This document shows positions 7,022 through 16,307 of a stretch of 64,000 nucleotides of DNA, in pieces (the first letter of the stretch is position 1; every line of letters begins with the position of its first letter). Both the position numbers and the translations under genes were made by a program. Source of the stretch: Sulfitobacter sp. S223 (GTDB lineage Bacteria; Pseudomonadota; Alphaproteobacteria; Rhodobacterales; Rhodobacteraceae); the NCBI RefSeq assembly GCF_025143825.1, contig NZ_CP083560.1:930001-994000 (forward strand), given 5' to 3'. Below the pieces are notes generated by a model. It did no database searches. It was not told the origin of the DNA and worked only from the letters and a program-made list of their open reading frames with translations.

Positions 7022-9856
7022 ATGGACGGTCTGCTGGTCATTTTGGCCCTCGTGGTGTTGGCGATACCTGTCACGGTTGTCGCTCTGGTGATCGGACAGT
7101 CCGGATTACGCAGCAGGCTCTCGGAGGCCGAAGACAAGATCGAGAGTTTGCAGCGCTCTCTTGATGACATGGGAAATGGTCGCGCCAAGCCATCTGCGAA
7201 AACGGCCGAGAAAGCGGCACCGCCAGAGCAGGCGGATATAGCGCAGCCCCGACCGGAGGCGCAGAAAGCGCCTGATCCCGTACAGCCCTCACAGCCAAAA
7301 GCGCAAAGCGCGCCACCGCCTCTTGTTAAATCCCCACCGGTTGAGTCGCGCCAACCATCGCCCATTGCCCAAGCGCTTGCCGATTTCGGACCATGGCTTC
7401 AGCAAAACTGGTTTTACGCGGTCTCCGCTGCGTCGCTTGCTCTGGCGGGGATTTTCCTAGTGCAATACGGGATGGAGAATGGCTTGCTGCCGCCGCGCGC
7501 GCGGGTGGCCGCAGCTCTGGGTTTTGGTGCGGCGCTGATCGGTGTGGGCGAATACATCCGCCGCAGGTTTGGTGACGATGTGCAATCTGCCTCGGCCTAT
7601 CTACCGTCAGTGTTTTCGGGGGCAGGGATTGTTACCCTGTTCGGGGCCATTTTATCTGCGCGTATGCTGTATGATCTGATCGGGGGCGGTGCCGCCATGG
7701 CGGGCATGGTAGCTGTCGCGCTGGTCGCGGTTGTGCTGGGCTGGATGCACGGACCGCTGTTGGTCGCGGTCGGTGTGATTGGGGCGTATGGCGCGCCAGT
7801 GGTGCTGGGCAGTACCAGCACGGATGCCAGCCCCCTGTTTGGTTATTTCGCCATTGTCGCGCTGCTGGGTCTCGGGGTCGACACGATCCGGCGTTGGGGC
7901 TGGATTTCGGCGCTGACGCTGGCATTGGCCTACGTGATGGGCTTTGCAATCGTGCTGGGCGGCGGCGGGGCGACAGCATGGACCGGGCAGCTTTATTTCT
8001 TTGTACTGCCGTTGCTGGCAATCTTGGTACCTGCGCGCAGCCTGACGCCGGATCACGACGGACCGCCTGCGCTGCTGGGGGTGCTGGGCCGCCTGACGCT
8101 GGGCGCGAAAGAGCGTGGCGTTGCCTGGCCATCATTTCCGACGCTTCTGGCTTTTGCCAGCGTCGCGGCAAGCTGTTTTATCGTACTTACGATGTGGAAG
8201 CCGGGAGAGGCCGAAATCTGGCTTAGTGTCGGTGTGATGGCAGTATTGGCTTGCGCGCTTATCATGTGGTCACATCGCGCGCCTGCGCTTCAGGATGCAG
8301 CACTGCTGCCACTGGGCACGCTACTGCTGTCGGTATTTGCGCAAGCTGAAAACCGGCGCGTGAGTTATCGAAATTTCACGCAAACCTTCAGCGACAATCC
8401 GGAGGCGGCGTTTCCTTGGGTCGTGACCGTCGTGGTAGTTCTTGCTGCGTGCCTGTCAGTGCTGGCTTTGTGGCGGGCGCTGCGTGGCGGGCCGTTCGGC
8501 GTTATCTGGGCGGTTGTCGCCGCAGTTTATGCCCCCGCCATGGCTATTGTGCTTGAAATGGGATGGCGCCCTGCAGAGGTGATCGGCGCTTATCCGTGGG
8601 CGCTTCATGCTGCCGGGCTTGCCGTGCTGATGGCAATCTTTGCAGAGCGTCTGGCCCGTGCGGACGGCAACGCGCGCTTGCAGGTTAGCTTTGCAGTGAT
8701 GTCGGCACTGGCCTGCTTGGCATTTGCTTTTGTGATCGTTCTAAGCGCGGTCGCACTGACAGTGGCACTGGCGGTGACCGTGATCGCTGCTGCGGCTCTT
8801 GATCGACAGTGGAACCTGCCACAGTTGGGCTGGTTTATCGCGGTCGGAGTGGTCACCCTTGGCTACCGGCTGGTGGTTGATCCGGGCCTCAATTATGCGG
8901 GCACAGGTCCTTTGCCGGGAGTCTTGCTGGCTTATGTCGGTACATTTGCGGCTTTCGTCGCGTCGCTTTGGCTGCTGCGTCCTTTGGTGCGCATGACCGC
9001 AAAGACCATGCTGGATTCAGCGGCTTGGTCAACGGCTGGCCTGACCGTGAGCATTCTGTTGCTGCGCTGGATCGAACGCGAGATCGGCGAGGATTTCATC
9101 AATACGCACTGGACCCTTGGTCTTAATGCCGCGATCTGGTTAGGACTGGCACTGGCGCAGCTGCAACGGACGGATGGGAAGTCCGCCGGTTTGCTAGCTA
9201 AAGTGCGCTGGACATTGGCCGCAGTTTTCACGTTGTTCGGGGGCGGGGCGCTATTGGGTGCACTGACCGAAGCGAACCCGCTGCTTGGCCCCTTCGTTCT
9301 CTACCCGCCGCTGGGTCAGGGCCCTCAGCCGGAGCATGTCTTTGGTCCGATTGTGTTCAACACACTTGCTGCAGCCTACCTGCTTCCGGCGCTGGTGCTA
9401 CTGGCAGGCGCATGGCGGTTGCGCAGGATTGACCATGTTCTGCGGCTGACGCTGGCGGTTACTGGTGGCGCGTTGGCTGCTTTTTGGGCCTTCACCGCGA
9501 TCCGGCACTTCTGGCAGGGGGGCGAACAGATGCCTTTGTCATGGGGGATCTCTCAGCCTGAACAGTATACTTACACGATCGTCTTGCTCGTGGCCGGTGC
9601 GGCGCTGTTCTATCAATCGCTTGCGCGACGCTCTGCGCTGGTCCGCAAAGCGGGTTTGGTGGTGATCGGGCTGGCTGTGGCCAAGGTGTTCGTGATTGAT
9701 GTCAGTGATCTGGACGGGCTGACGCGGGTGTTCTCTTTGCTTGTTCTGGGTCTTGCGCTTGCGGCGCTGGCATGGCTCAACCGCTGGGCACAACAGCGGG
9801 ACGGGATAGAAGATGCGGGCAGCACGCCTCCGACCCTCCCACCTGCGCAGGAGTAG
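7022..9856 (+). CDS. DUF2339 large polytopic membrane protein
   Basis: This protein of about 944 aa has the DUF2339 architecture. An N-terminal transmembrane helix is followed by a coiled-coil-like segment with LSEAEDKIESLQRSL, a Pro/Ala/Gln-rich linker (about residues 55-120), and then more than 20 hydrophobic helices to the C-terminus. The function of the family is unknown; the layout suggests an inner-membrane protein. Two ATGs lie close together at 7016 and 7022. I prefer 7022 because the purine-rich GCGGAG ends at 7012, which gives normal spacing to 7022 but not to 7016. It ends with a short Pro/Thr-rich tail. A strong imperfect hairpin lies downstream, before ileS. Confidence 0.88.
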   Translation: MDGLLVILALVVLAIPVTVVALVIGQSGLRSRLSEAEDKIESLQRSLDDMGNGRAKPSAKTAEKAAPPEQADIAQPRPEAQKAPDPVQPSQPKAQSAPPPLVKSPPVESRQPSPIAQALADFGPWLQQNWFYAVSAASLALAGIFLVQYGMENGLLPPRARVAAALGFGAALIGVGEYIRRRFGDDVQSASAYLPSVFSGAGIVTLFGAILSARMLYDLIGGGAAMAGMVAVALVAVVLGWMHGPLLVAVGVIGAYGAPVVLGSTSTDASPLFGYFAIVALLGLGVDTIRRWGWISALTLALAYVMGFAIVLGGGGATAWTGQLYFFVLPLLAILVPARSLTPDHDGPPALLGVLGRLTLGAKERGVAWPSFPTLLAFASVAASCFIVLTMWKPGEAEIWLSVGVMAVLACALIMWSHRAPALQDAALLPLGTLLLSVFAQAENRRVSYRNFTQTFSDNPEAAFPWVVTVVVVLAACLSVLALWRALRGGPFGVIWAVVAAVYAPAMAIVLEMGWRPAEVIGAYPWALHAAGLAVLMAIFAERLARADGNARLQVSFAVMSALACLAFAFVIVLSAVALTVALAVTVIAAAALDRQWNLPQLGWFIAVGVVTLGYRLVVDPGLNYAGTGPLPGVLLAYVGTFAAFVASLWLLRPLVRMTAKTMLDSAAWSTAGLTVSILLLRWIEREIGEDFINTHWTLGLNAAIWLGLALAQLQRTDGKSAGLLAKVRWTLAAVFTLFGGGALLGALTEANPLLGPFVLYPPLGQGPQPEHVFGPIVFNTLAAAYLLPALVLLAGAWRLRRIDHVLRLTLAVTGGALAAFWAFTAIRHFWQGGEQMPLSWGISQPEQYTYTIVLLVAGAALFYQSLARRSALVRKAGLVVIGLAVAKVFVIDVSDLDGLTRVFSLLVLGLALAALAWLNRWAQQRDGIEDAGSTPPTLPPAQE

Positions 9857-9941
9857 CCAAGACAGGCTTGCCCCCCTCACAGAGCAGGCCTATAAGCCTG
9901 ACCAAGATGACAGTACACCTGATCATACAGCGAATTACTTC

Positions 9942-9972
9942 CCCGGCGCTCAGCCAGTCCTGAGCCGCCGGG
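9942..9972 (+). other. imperfect GC-rich hairpin upstream of ileS
   Basis: The arms CCCGGCGCTCAG (9942-9953) and CTGAGCCGCCGGG (9960-9972) pair over 12 bp with one bulged C, around a 6-nt loop. No T-run follows, so this is not a typical intrinsic terminator. It lies in the 185-bp gap between the DUF2339 gene and ileS, about 70 bp before the ileS start. It may end upstream transcription or structure the ileS leader. Only the pairing is seen directly; function is inferred. Confidence 0.4.
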
Positions 9973-10041
9973 CAAAGGTGTTTGAGCCTCTCGCACCGAC
10001 CCCATATTTCCAGACATTGCCTATGACAAAGGACGCCCCTT

Positions 10042-12942
10042 ATGTGCGCCGAGACCCCCGACTATAAATCTACACTGAACCTTCCCAAGACCGATTTCCC
10101 GATGCGTGCCGGCCTGCCCAAGCGTGAGCCAGCGTGGCTAGAACGCTGGGAAGAGATGGGCGTATATGATCGCCTGCGCGAAAAAACCGGACGCAAACCT
10201 TTCATCCTGCATGACGGCCCTCCCTATGCGAACGGGCATCTGCACATCGGCCACGCGCTGAACAAAACGATCAAGGATATGATCGTGCGCAGCCACCAGA
10301 TGATGGGCTTTGATGCGCGCTATATCCCCGGTTGGGATTGCCACGGTCTGCCCATCGAATGGAAGATCGAAGAGCAGTACCGCAAAAAGGGACGCGATAA
10401 GGATCAGGTGCCGATCAACGAATTCCGCGGCGAGTGCCGCAGCTTTGCCGAAGGCTGGGTCGATATCCAGCGCGAAGAGTTCAAGCGCCTCGGCATCACC
10501 GGCAACTGGAAGAACCCCTATCTGACGATGGACTTCCACGCCGAGCGGGTGATCGCGGAGGAATTCATGAAGTTCCTGATGACAGGCACGCTCTATCAAG
10601 GTTCCAAGCCTGTGATGTGGTCTCCGGTGGAGCAGACTGCACTGGCCGAGGCCGAGGTTGAGTATCACGACAAGGACAGCTTTACCGTTTGGGTGAAGTT
10701 TCAGGTTGTGGGCACAGGCGACGCGACATTGGATAGCGCGAAGGTCGTGATCTGGACCACTACACCTTGGACAATGCCGAGCAACAAGGCCGTGGTGTAT
10801 GGCGCGGGCATCTCTTACGGTTTGTACGAGATCACCGGGCGGCCTGAAGAGTCGTGGGTCAAGATCGGCGACCGCTATCTGCTGGCTGATAATCTGGCCG
10901 AAGGCGTGCTGAAAGCCGCGCGTCTGGATGAGACGATGTACCGCCGTCTGTGCGACGTGAGCCAAGACGATCTGGCCAAAATCAAGCTGCAACACCCGCT
11001 TGCCGGGGCCGAGGGTGGCAATGGCGAATGGGACGATCTGCGCGACTTCCGTGCGGCTGACTTTGTGACCGATACCGAAGGCACAGGCTTTGTGCACTGC
11101 GCACCTTCACACGGGCTTGAGGAATATGACCTCTACCGTGAATTGGGCATGCTGGAGCAGGTGATCACCTATAACGTTAACCCCGATGGCCGCTATCGCG
11201 ATGATCTGCCGTTCTTTGGCGGCAAGGCGATTCTGAAGCCGAACGGGAAAGAGGGCAACGCCAACTCTGCCGTGATCGACAAACTGGTCGAAGTCGGTGG
11301 CCTGCTGGCTCGTGGTAAGATCAAACACAGCTATCCGCACAGCTGGCGGTCCAAAGCACCGGTGATCTACCGCAACACACCGCAGTGGTTTGCTGCCATC
11401 GACCGCCCCGTTGGCGATGGTCAGGACCAGTTCGGAAAGACCATCCGCGAACGCGCGCTGACAGAAATCGACAACGTGAAATGGACGCCCAAATCGGGCC
11501 GTAACCGTCTGCACGCCATGATGGAAGCGCGCCCTGACTGGGTGCTGTCACGCCAGCGGGCATGGGGCGTGCCGCTGACCTGCTTCACGCTGAAAGGTGC
11601 GCTGCCGACCGATGCCAACTTCTTGCTGCGCAACGAAGAGGTAAATAAACGTATCGTCGAGGCGTTCGAAGCCGAAGGCGCTGACGCATGGTACGAGGAA
11701 GGCGCGAAGGAACGCTTCCTTGGCGGTATCGTCAATCCCGACGACTATAATCAGGTCATGGATATTCTGGACGTGTGGTTCGATTCCGGTTCGACACATG
11801 CCTTTACCCTGCGCGACCGCGAAGACGGATCGGACGATGGTATCGCTGATGTATACATGGAAGGGACCGACCAACACCGTGGCTGGTTCCATTCATCATT
11901 GCTGCAATCATGCGGGACCTATGGCCGCGCGCCTTACCGTCAGGTTGTGACACACGGTTTCACGCTGGATGCCAAAGGCATGAAAATGTCCAAATCCATC
12001 GGCAACACCATCGTTCCGCAAAAGATCGTGGACCAGTATGGTGCGGATATCCTGCGTTTGTGGGTGGCTCAGACCGACTACACGAATGATCAGCGGATCG
12101 GGGATGAAATCCTGAAAGGCACGGCTGACAGTTACCGCCGGTTGCGCAACACGATGCGCTATATGCTTGGCTCGCTGCCTGACTTCGATGCGTCAAAGGC
12201 AGTTGCGCAGGATGATATGCCAGAGCTTGAACAGCTGATGCTGCACAAGCTGGCGGTGCTGGATGGTGTGGTGCGTGACGGCTACGCGCGGTTTGATTTC
12301 CAGGGCGTGTTCCGCGCGATCTTTGATTTTGCCACGCTTGATCTGTCGTCTTTCTACTTCGATGTCCGCAAGGATGCGCTGTATTGCGATGGTGATACGC
12401 CACGCCGTCTTGCGGCGCTTACCGTGCTGGATCATCTCTATGCGCGGCTGACCACATGGCTTGCCCCTATTCTCCCTTTCACTATGGAAGAAGTCTGGCT
12501 TGAGCGGAACGGTCAGGAGACTTCGGTGCATTTGGTGGACTTCCCGGACACCCCGGCAGAATGGCGCAACGACGAACTGGCGGCGCGTTCTGAAAAAGTG
12601 CGCGCTGTGCGCCGCGTTGTTACCGGTGCCTTGGAAGAACAGCGGACCGCCAAGGTTATCGGTTCGTCGCTTGAGGCAGGGCCGACTGTCTATCTGTCCT
12701 CCGAGCTGGCAAAGATCGTCACGAACCCCGACACGTTTGCGGATCTGTGCATCACCAGCCAGATCACAATCGTAGAAGGGGACGCGCCTGAAGGTGCCTT
12801 TACCCTTGATGACGTCAAAGGCGTGGCCGTGATCTTTGCCAAGGCAGAGGGCGAGAAATGTGCACGCTGCTGGAAGGTACTGCCAGATGTCGGCACACAT
12901 GCACATGAAGGTGTCTGCGGCCGCTGCGACGAAGCGATGTAA
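10042..12942 (+). CDS. ileS: isoleucyl-tRNA synthetase
   Basis: IleRS charges tRNA-Ile and edits misactivated valine. In this 966-aa class I enzyme the HIGH motif is at residues 68-71 (GHLHIGHALNK), KMSKS is at 648-652, and the CP1 editing domain lies between, with WTTTPWTMPSNKA near 240. The C-terminus carries two Cys pairs (CARC and CGRC), the zinc-binding module of bacterial type-1 IleRS. Start 10042 has AAAGGA about 9 bases upstream. An intrinsic terminator follows the stop closely, so the gene probably ends its transcript here. Confidence 0.97.
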   Translation: MCAETPDYKSTLNLPKTDFPMRAGLPKREPAWLERWEEMGVYDRLREKTGRKPFILHDGPPYANGHLHIGHALNKTIKDMIVRSHQMMGFDARYIPGWDCHGLPIEWKIEEQYRKKGRDKDQVPINEFRGECRSFAEGWVDIQREEFKRLGITGNWKNPYLTMDFHAERVIAEEFMKFLMTGTLYQGSKPVMWSPVEQTALAEAEVEYHDKDSFTVWVKFQVVGTGDATLDSAKVVIWTTTPWTMPSNKAVVYGAGISYGLYEITGRPEESWVKIGDRYLLADNLAEGVLKAARLDETMYRRLCDVSQDDLAKIKLQHPLAGAEGGNGEWDDLRDFRAADFVTDTEGTGFVHCAPSHGLEEYDLYRELGMLEQVITYNVNPDGRYRDDLPFFGGKAILKPNGKEGNANSAVIDKLVEVGGLLARGKIKHSYPHSWRSKAPVIYRNTPQWFAAIDRPVGDGQDQFGKTIRERALTEIDNVKWTPKSGRNRLHAMMEARPDWVLSRQRAWGVPLTCFTLKGALPTDANFLLRNEEVNKRIVEAFEAEGADAWYEEGAKERFLGGIVNPDDYNQVMDILDVWFDSGSTHAFTLRDREDGSDDGIADVYMEGTDQHRGWFHSSLLQSCGTYGRAPYRQVVTHGFTLDAKGMKMSKSIGNTIVPQKIVDQYGADILRLWVAQTDYTNDQRIGDEILKGTADSYRRLRNTMRYMLGSLPDFDASKAVAQDDMPELEQLMLHKLAVLDGVVRDGYARFDFQGVFRAIFDFATLDLSSFYFDVRKDALYCDGDTPRRLAALTVLDHLYARLTTWLAPILPFTMEEVWLERNGQETSVHLVDFPDTPAEWRNDELAARSEKVRAVRRVVTGALEEQRTAKVIGSSLEAGPTVYLSSELAKIVTNPDTFADLCITSQITIVEGDAPEGAFTLDDVKGVAVIFAKAEGEKCARCWKVLPDVGTHAHEGVCGRCDEAM

Positions 12943-12957
12943 TCTAGAAAAACCGAG

Positions 12958-12993
12958 CGCGGGGCAGGTCACACGGTCTGCCCCGCGTTCTTT
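12958..12993 (+). terminator. intrinsic terminator after ileS
   Basis: A perfect 10-bp stem, CGCGGGGCAG (12958-12967) with CTGCCCCGCG (12978-12987), encloses a 10-nt loop and is followed by TTCTTT. It starts 16 bases after the ileS stop codon, in the right place and orientation to end ileS transcription. Confidence 0.8.
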
Positions 12994-13042
12994 GCGCATC
13001 ATCCGGATTGAGCCTTTGATGCTCAGGCTCCATAATGCCTGC

Positions 13043-13498
13043 ATGAAAACATGCACCGTTCCCACACAATTCGGCACCCTCATCCTCACGGAAGAAGACG
13101 GTTATATCACCGCGCTGAATTGGGGGCGTGGATCGGGCGAAGACAGCACCGAATTGCTGGAAGAAGCCCGCCGTCAGCTGCTGGCCTATGATGCAGGCAC
13201 GCTAGAGACGTTTGATCTGCCGCTGCGCGTGCGCGGCTCTGATTTCCAGCGTGCGGTGTGTGACGCCATGTCTGCCATTCCCTTCGGAGAAACCTGCACC
13301 TACGGCGATATTTCGCGTCAGCTTGGCGTGCCTGCACAGGCCGTGGGGCAGGCCTGTGGTGGGAATCCCATACCTGTCATCATTCCGTGCCACCGTGTGA
13401 TGGGGGCAAAGGGCCTGACAGGATTTTCAGGGGCAGGTGGGGTGGAGACCAAGGTTTCCCTGCTGCGCCATGAAGGCGCAGGGGGCTTTCTGCTTTAG
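13043..13498 (+). CDS. ogt: methylated-DNA--[protein]-cysteine S-methyltransferase-like protein (Ogt/MGMT family)
   Basis: Members repair O6-alkylguanine by irreversible transfer of the alkyl group to a cysteine. This 151-aa protein has the active-site motif PCHRV with C116, and the helix-turn-helix region TYGDISRQLG. The usual ARAVG segment, whose Arg acts as the finger that fills the space of the flipped base, reads AQAVGQACGGNP here, so Arg is replaced by Gln at residue 99. Activity may be altered. The start is uncertain: ATG at 13043 gives the compact domain, and an in-frame ATG at 13019 would add 8 residues. The stop overlaps that of the convergent pcs gene by four bases. Confidence 0.88.
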   Translation: MKTCTVPTQFGTLILTEEDGYITALNWGRGSGEDSTELLEEARRQLLAYDAGTLETFDLPLRVRGSDFQRAVCDAMSAIPFGETCTYGDISRQLGVPAQAVGQACGGNPIPVIIPCHRVMGAKGLTGFSGAGGVETKVSLLRHEGAGGFLL

Positions 13499-14193
13499 AT
13501 GTCGCGGCCGTCAAATAGGATTTGCTGCGCCAGACCTGCGAAAAGCAAGTAGATCGAGGTCACAACAAGTCCCCATTGAGCCCAGCTTTCGGGATGGAAA
13601 TTCACCAAAGCTGCCCAGCCGGCGAAAAACGTCCACGCAAGCGCCATTGGCAGCGTGACTGCGCGCCAGCGTTCCGTACGCACTGGATGTACGAACTTGA
13701 TTGGCAAAAACATGGTGATGGCCAAGAAGGTAACTAGAACAAGGCTGACGTACCACGGGATGCCAAGCGCGAAGATCACCAGCACCAGCATGTTCCAGCA
13801 GCCTGGAAATCCGGAAAACGAATTATCCTTTGTTTTCATGCGGGTATCTGCAAAGTACATTGCGCTGGCAAAGGTCACGATGATGATCATAAGCCATCCG
13901 CTCCATCCGTCCATCAGGCCCGACTTGAACAGGGCAAAGGCGGGGATGAAGACATAGGTCAGGTAATCGATGATCAAATCCAGCAACACGCCGTCAAACT
14001 CAGGCGCGTTTGTCTTTACATCATATTTGCGCGCCAACGGCCCGTCGATTCCGTCCACAAAGAAGGCGATCACCAGCCACAAGAACATCAGGTCATATTT
14101 TGCATCAACAGCTGCCAACATAGCAAGCATGGCGAAAACTGCGCCGGTTCCTGTCAGCAGGTGAACTGCGAGGGCTAATTTTTGTTTTGTCAT
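13495..14193 (-). CDS. pcs: phosphatidylcholine synthase
   Basis: Pcs condenses choline with CDP-diacylglycerol to make phosphatidylcholine, a membrane lipid typical of many alphaproteobacteria. This 232-aa protein has about eight hydrophobic helices and the CDP-alcohol phosphotransferase signature spread over residues 47-76, with D47, D50, AR, D67-G68, D72 and D76. The start at 14193 (MTKQKLALAV) is preferred over an in-frame ATG at 14223; a purine-rich GAGA lies upstream. It is convergent with the ogt-like gene. Confidence 0.93.
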   Translation of the reverse strand: MTKQKLALAVHLLTGTGAVFAMLAMLAAVDAKYDLMFLWLVIAFFVDGIDGPLARKYDVKTNAPEFDGVLLDLIIDYLTYVFIPAFALFKSGLMDGWSGWLMIIIVTFASAMYFADTRMKTKDNSFSGFPGCWNMLVLVIFALGIPWYVSLVLVTFLAITMFLPIKFVHPVRTERWRAVTLPMALAWTFFAGWAALVNFHPESWAQWGLVVTSIYLLFAGLAQQILFDGRDI

Positions 14194-14240
14194 AAGGGTG
14201 TCTCGCAAATCAGATGGTATCAAGCAAACAGAAAAACGGA

Positions 14241-15179
14241 TCAGGCGCGCGGATGGGCGCTGTTGTACACTTCCATCAGACGCAGCGTGTCCACGGCCGT
14301 ATAGGCTTGTGTGGTTGAAAGAGACGCGTGGCCCAGAAGTTCCTGAATGGCGCGCAAATCACCGCCTGCATCCAGTAGATGGGTGGCAAAGCTGTGGCGC
14401 ATCGCATGCGGTGTCGCACTTGCAGGTAGGCCCAGTTGCATACGCGCGCTTGCCATGACCTTTTGGATCACCCCGGGCGAAAGCGCACCGCCGCGCACGC
14501 CTCGGAACAGCGGCCCTTTGGCTTCGCGCGCGTGTGGGCAGGCCTTTAGATAGGCGTCCACCGCAAGGCGCGCGGCAGGCAAGACCGGCACAACGCGTTC
14601 TTTACCACCCTTACCGGTAATGCGCAGAACCTGCGGCAAAGGCGCATCGGCACCAGTCAGGCCAAGCGCCTCGGATATCCGCAGGCCACAGCCCCACAGC
14701 AGGGTCAGCACGGCAACATCACGCGCAGCAACCCACGGGGCACGGGCCTGGGTTTCGACGCAGTCGATCAGCTCACGGGCCGCATCTACGGCCAAAGGGC
14801 GTGGCAATTTCTTGGTAAACTTCGGCGCGCGGGTGGAGAGAACGGCAGTCGGCTCAAACCCCTCACGCTCTGCCAGCCAGCGGTAGAAGGCTTTCACTGC
14901 CGACAACTTGCGCGCAAGGCTGCGCGGGCCAACGCCAGTGGTCCGGGTTTGAGCCATCCACGCGCGCATGTCGCTGACAGTGATCTTGGCCAGCGCGCCC
15001 AACCCATGCGGCGAGCCGTGATGAACACTCATAAAGGCCAAAAATTCGGTCACATCCCCGCGATAGGCCGTCAGCGTGTTCTCAGCGGCCCCTTTCAGGG
15101 CGCGCTGATGATCCAGCCAAGTTTTTAGGGCGTCGCGCGCAGCGGCGCTGATGGCAAGGGTGCTTGCCGGATCGCTCAA
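14241..15179 (-). CDS. xerC: tyrosine recombinase XerC
   Basis: XerC works with XerD at dif to resolve chromosome dimers. The 312-aa sequence has a SAM-like N-terminal core-binding domain and a catalytic domain with the expected residues: R167 (GCGLRISE), K190 (TGKGGKE), H258 and R261 (PHAMRHSF), H284 (LLGHASL) and nucleophile Y293 (TQAYTAV). Its start overlaps the end of the DUF484 gene as ATGA, the conserved DUF484-xerC pairing of proteobacteria. This argues for the housekeeping XerC and against an integrase of a mobile element. Confidence 0.94.
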   Translation of the reverse strand: MSDPASTLAISAAARDALKTWLDHQRALKGAAENTLTAYRGDVTEFLAFMSVHHGSPHGLGALAKITVSDMRAWMAQTRTTGVGPRSLARKLSAVKAFYRWLAEREGFEPTAVLSTRAPKFTKKLPRPLAVDAARELIDCVETQARAPWVAARDVAVLTLLWGCGLRISEALGLTGADAPLPQVLRITGKGGKERVVPVLPAARLAVDAYLKACPHAREAKGPLFRGVRGGALSPGVIQKVMASARMQLGLPASATPHAMRHSFATHLLDAGGDLRAIQELLGHASLSTTQAYTAVDTLRLMEVYNSAHPRA

Positions 15180-15907
15180 GACAGCCAGCGGCGCATTGTG
15201 CGCTCGAATATGCCGGTAAAGAAGGCCAGCAGGTCTGTGCCTTGTTGTGGGCCGAACATATGCGGGTCCTCAGACCCCATAACCAACATTCCGGGCAGGC
15301 GACCTGCGCCAAAGTCCAGCTTGAGGCAGGCTTCGGAGCGGATCCATTCGTAATTTGGACCATAGATGTGATCCGAGGCATCCTGGATCGAGCGCAGCGT
15401 AACTTGCCGCACGGTGCCGCCGCGGCCTTGGGTCAGGTAGCGGTCAATAAATCCGGGCTCTGCCACGTTAAGCACATCACCAAGGCGTTGAACGGCGGGA
15501 TCTGTGTCATTCTGGACTGACTCCAGCACCAGTTTGACCGCATCAACGCGCAAAATCTCGGCGACTTCGCCGCCCAAATCGCGCAAAAAGGTCTCGAATT
15601 CTACCGGATCGAGCATCCGCAGAATGGCGCGGTGGATCTGATTGGTGCCTGCAAGGTTTTCATAAGCAGCGGCAATGACGCTGCGGTGGGTGTCTTCAAG
15701 ACGGTCAAGCCGCGTCTCCAACCGCTCCATAGCGATGCCGCGCAGATCGACGATATTACCGCCCATCGCTTTTTCATTGGCCGCAATAAGCGCCTGCATG
15801 AGATCGTTGTCATCCAGAATCACATCGGGTTGCGAAATGATCGCCTCACGAAGGGCGTCTTCAATTTTTGGGCTGCTGCTCATGCTGCTCTCGTTTTGTT
15901 TCGACAT
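15176..15907 (-). CDS. DUF484 family protein
   Basis: This 243-aa protein matches the DUF484 family, whose GAF-like fold has no assigned biochemical role. It has an N-terminal helical region with a heptad-like RLETRLDRLEDTHR segment (about residues 61-75) and an alpha/beta C-terminal half that includes LPGMLVMGSEDPHMFGPQQGT. It is encoded immediately upstream of xerC with an ATGA overlap, an arrangement shared with gammaproteobacteria. An internal ATG eight codons in (MSSSPKIEDAL) is an alternative start. Confidence 0.88.
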   Translation of the reverse strand: MSKQNESSMSSSPKIEDALREAIISQPDVILDDNDLMQALIAANEKAMGGNIVDLRGIAMERLETRLDRLEDTHRSVIAAAYENLAGTNQIHRAILRMLDPVEFETFLRDLGGEVAEILRVDAVKLVLESVQNDTDPAVQRLGDVLNVAEPGFIDRYLTQGRGGTVRQVTLRSIQDASDHIYGPNYEWIRSEACLKLDFGAGRLPGMLVMGSEDPHMFGPQQGTDLLAFFTGIFERTMRRWLS

Positions 15908-15913
15908 CCTATA

Positions 15914-15982
15914 GCACGGCAGATTTATATTTTCTGCTCTTTTTTGCCCTGTTTTCAGGGGATAGTGCCAAATTTGCCGTGC
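15914..15982. other. long inverted repeat in the 400-bp DUF484-priA gap
   Basis: The 15908-16307 gap between the divergent DUF484 and priA genes holds no convincing gene. At its DUF484 end GCACGGCAGATTT (15914-15926) is complementary to AAATTTGCCGTGC (15970-15982) over 13 bp with one G-U pair. The 43-nt interval contains a smaller CCCTG-TTTT-CAGGG hairpin and a T6 run. This could be a structured leader of the DUF484-xerC transcript, a small RNA, or a protein-binding region. Beyond 15990 I see only a short unsupported reading frame and, near 16296, the ribosome site of priA. Confidence 0.35.
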
Positions 15983-16307
15983 GGGCGGAGGGCGGGCTGC
16001 CCATTCCCCTGATTTCTATGCGTCACGCGAAGTGCCGTTGTACTATGGAACATATACAAAGCAATATGCTGCAACCGTTTTTTCCGCCTAGCCCCGACCA
16101 ACTGCGTGCTTTTCGGCCTGCTGGGCCTGATGGCAAGGGCGGCAATGATCCGCGAAGCGCAGGTTATCTTGCGTAAGACGGGAAAAATCCCTGACAAGAC
16201 CGCTTGGCGGTTGGAATGGCGCGCAGGGCGGTTATGTTGGCCATGCTGTAGCTGTTTTTGCGCGGTCGCCGCTGTCCTCCGTTCCACTTAGCCATAAGGA
16301 AGCCCCC

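Noticed and set aside
14241..15179. XerC-like recombinase as a mobile-element integrase
   Set aside because: It is paired with DUF484 in the conserved housekeeping arrangement, with no attachment repeats, tRNA gene or cargo around it.
16106..16291. 61-codon frame in the DUF484-priA gap
   Set aside because: Its composition is Cys/Trp/Arg-rich with no recognisable domain and no ribosome site; it stops just before the priA ribosome site. I see no support for a gene.
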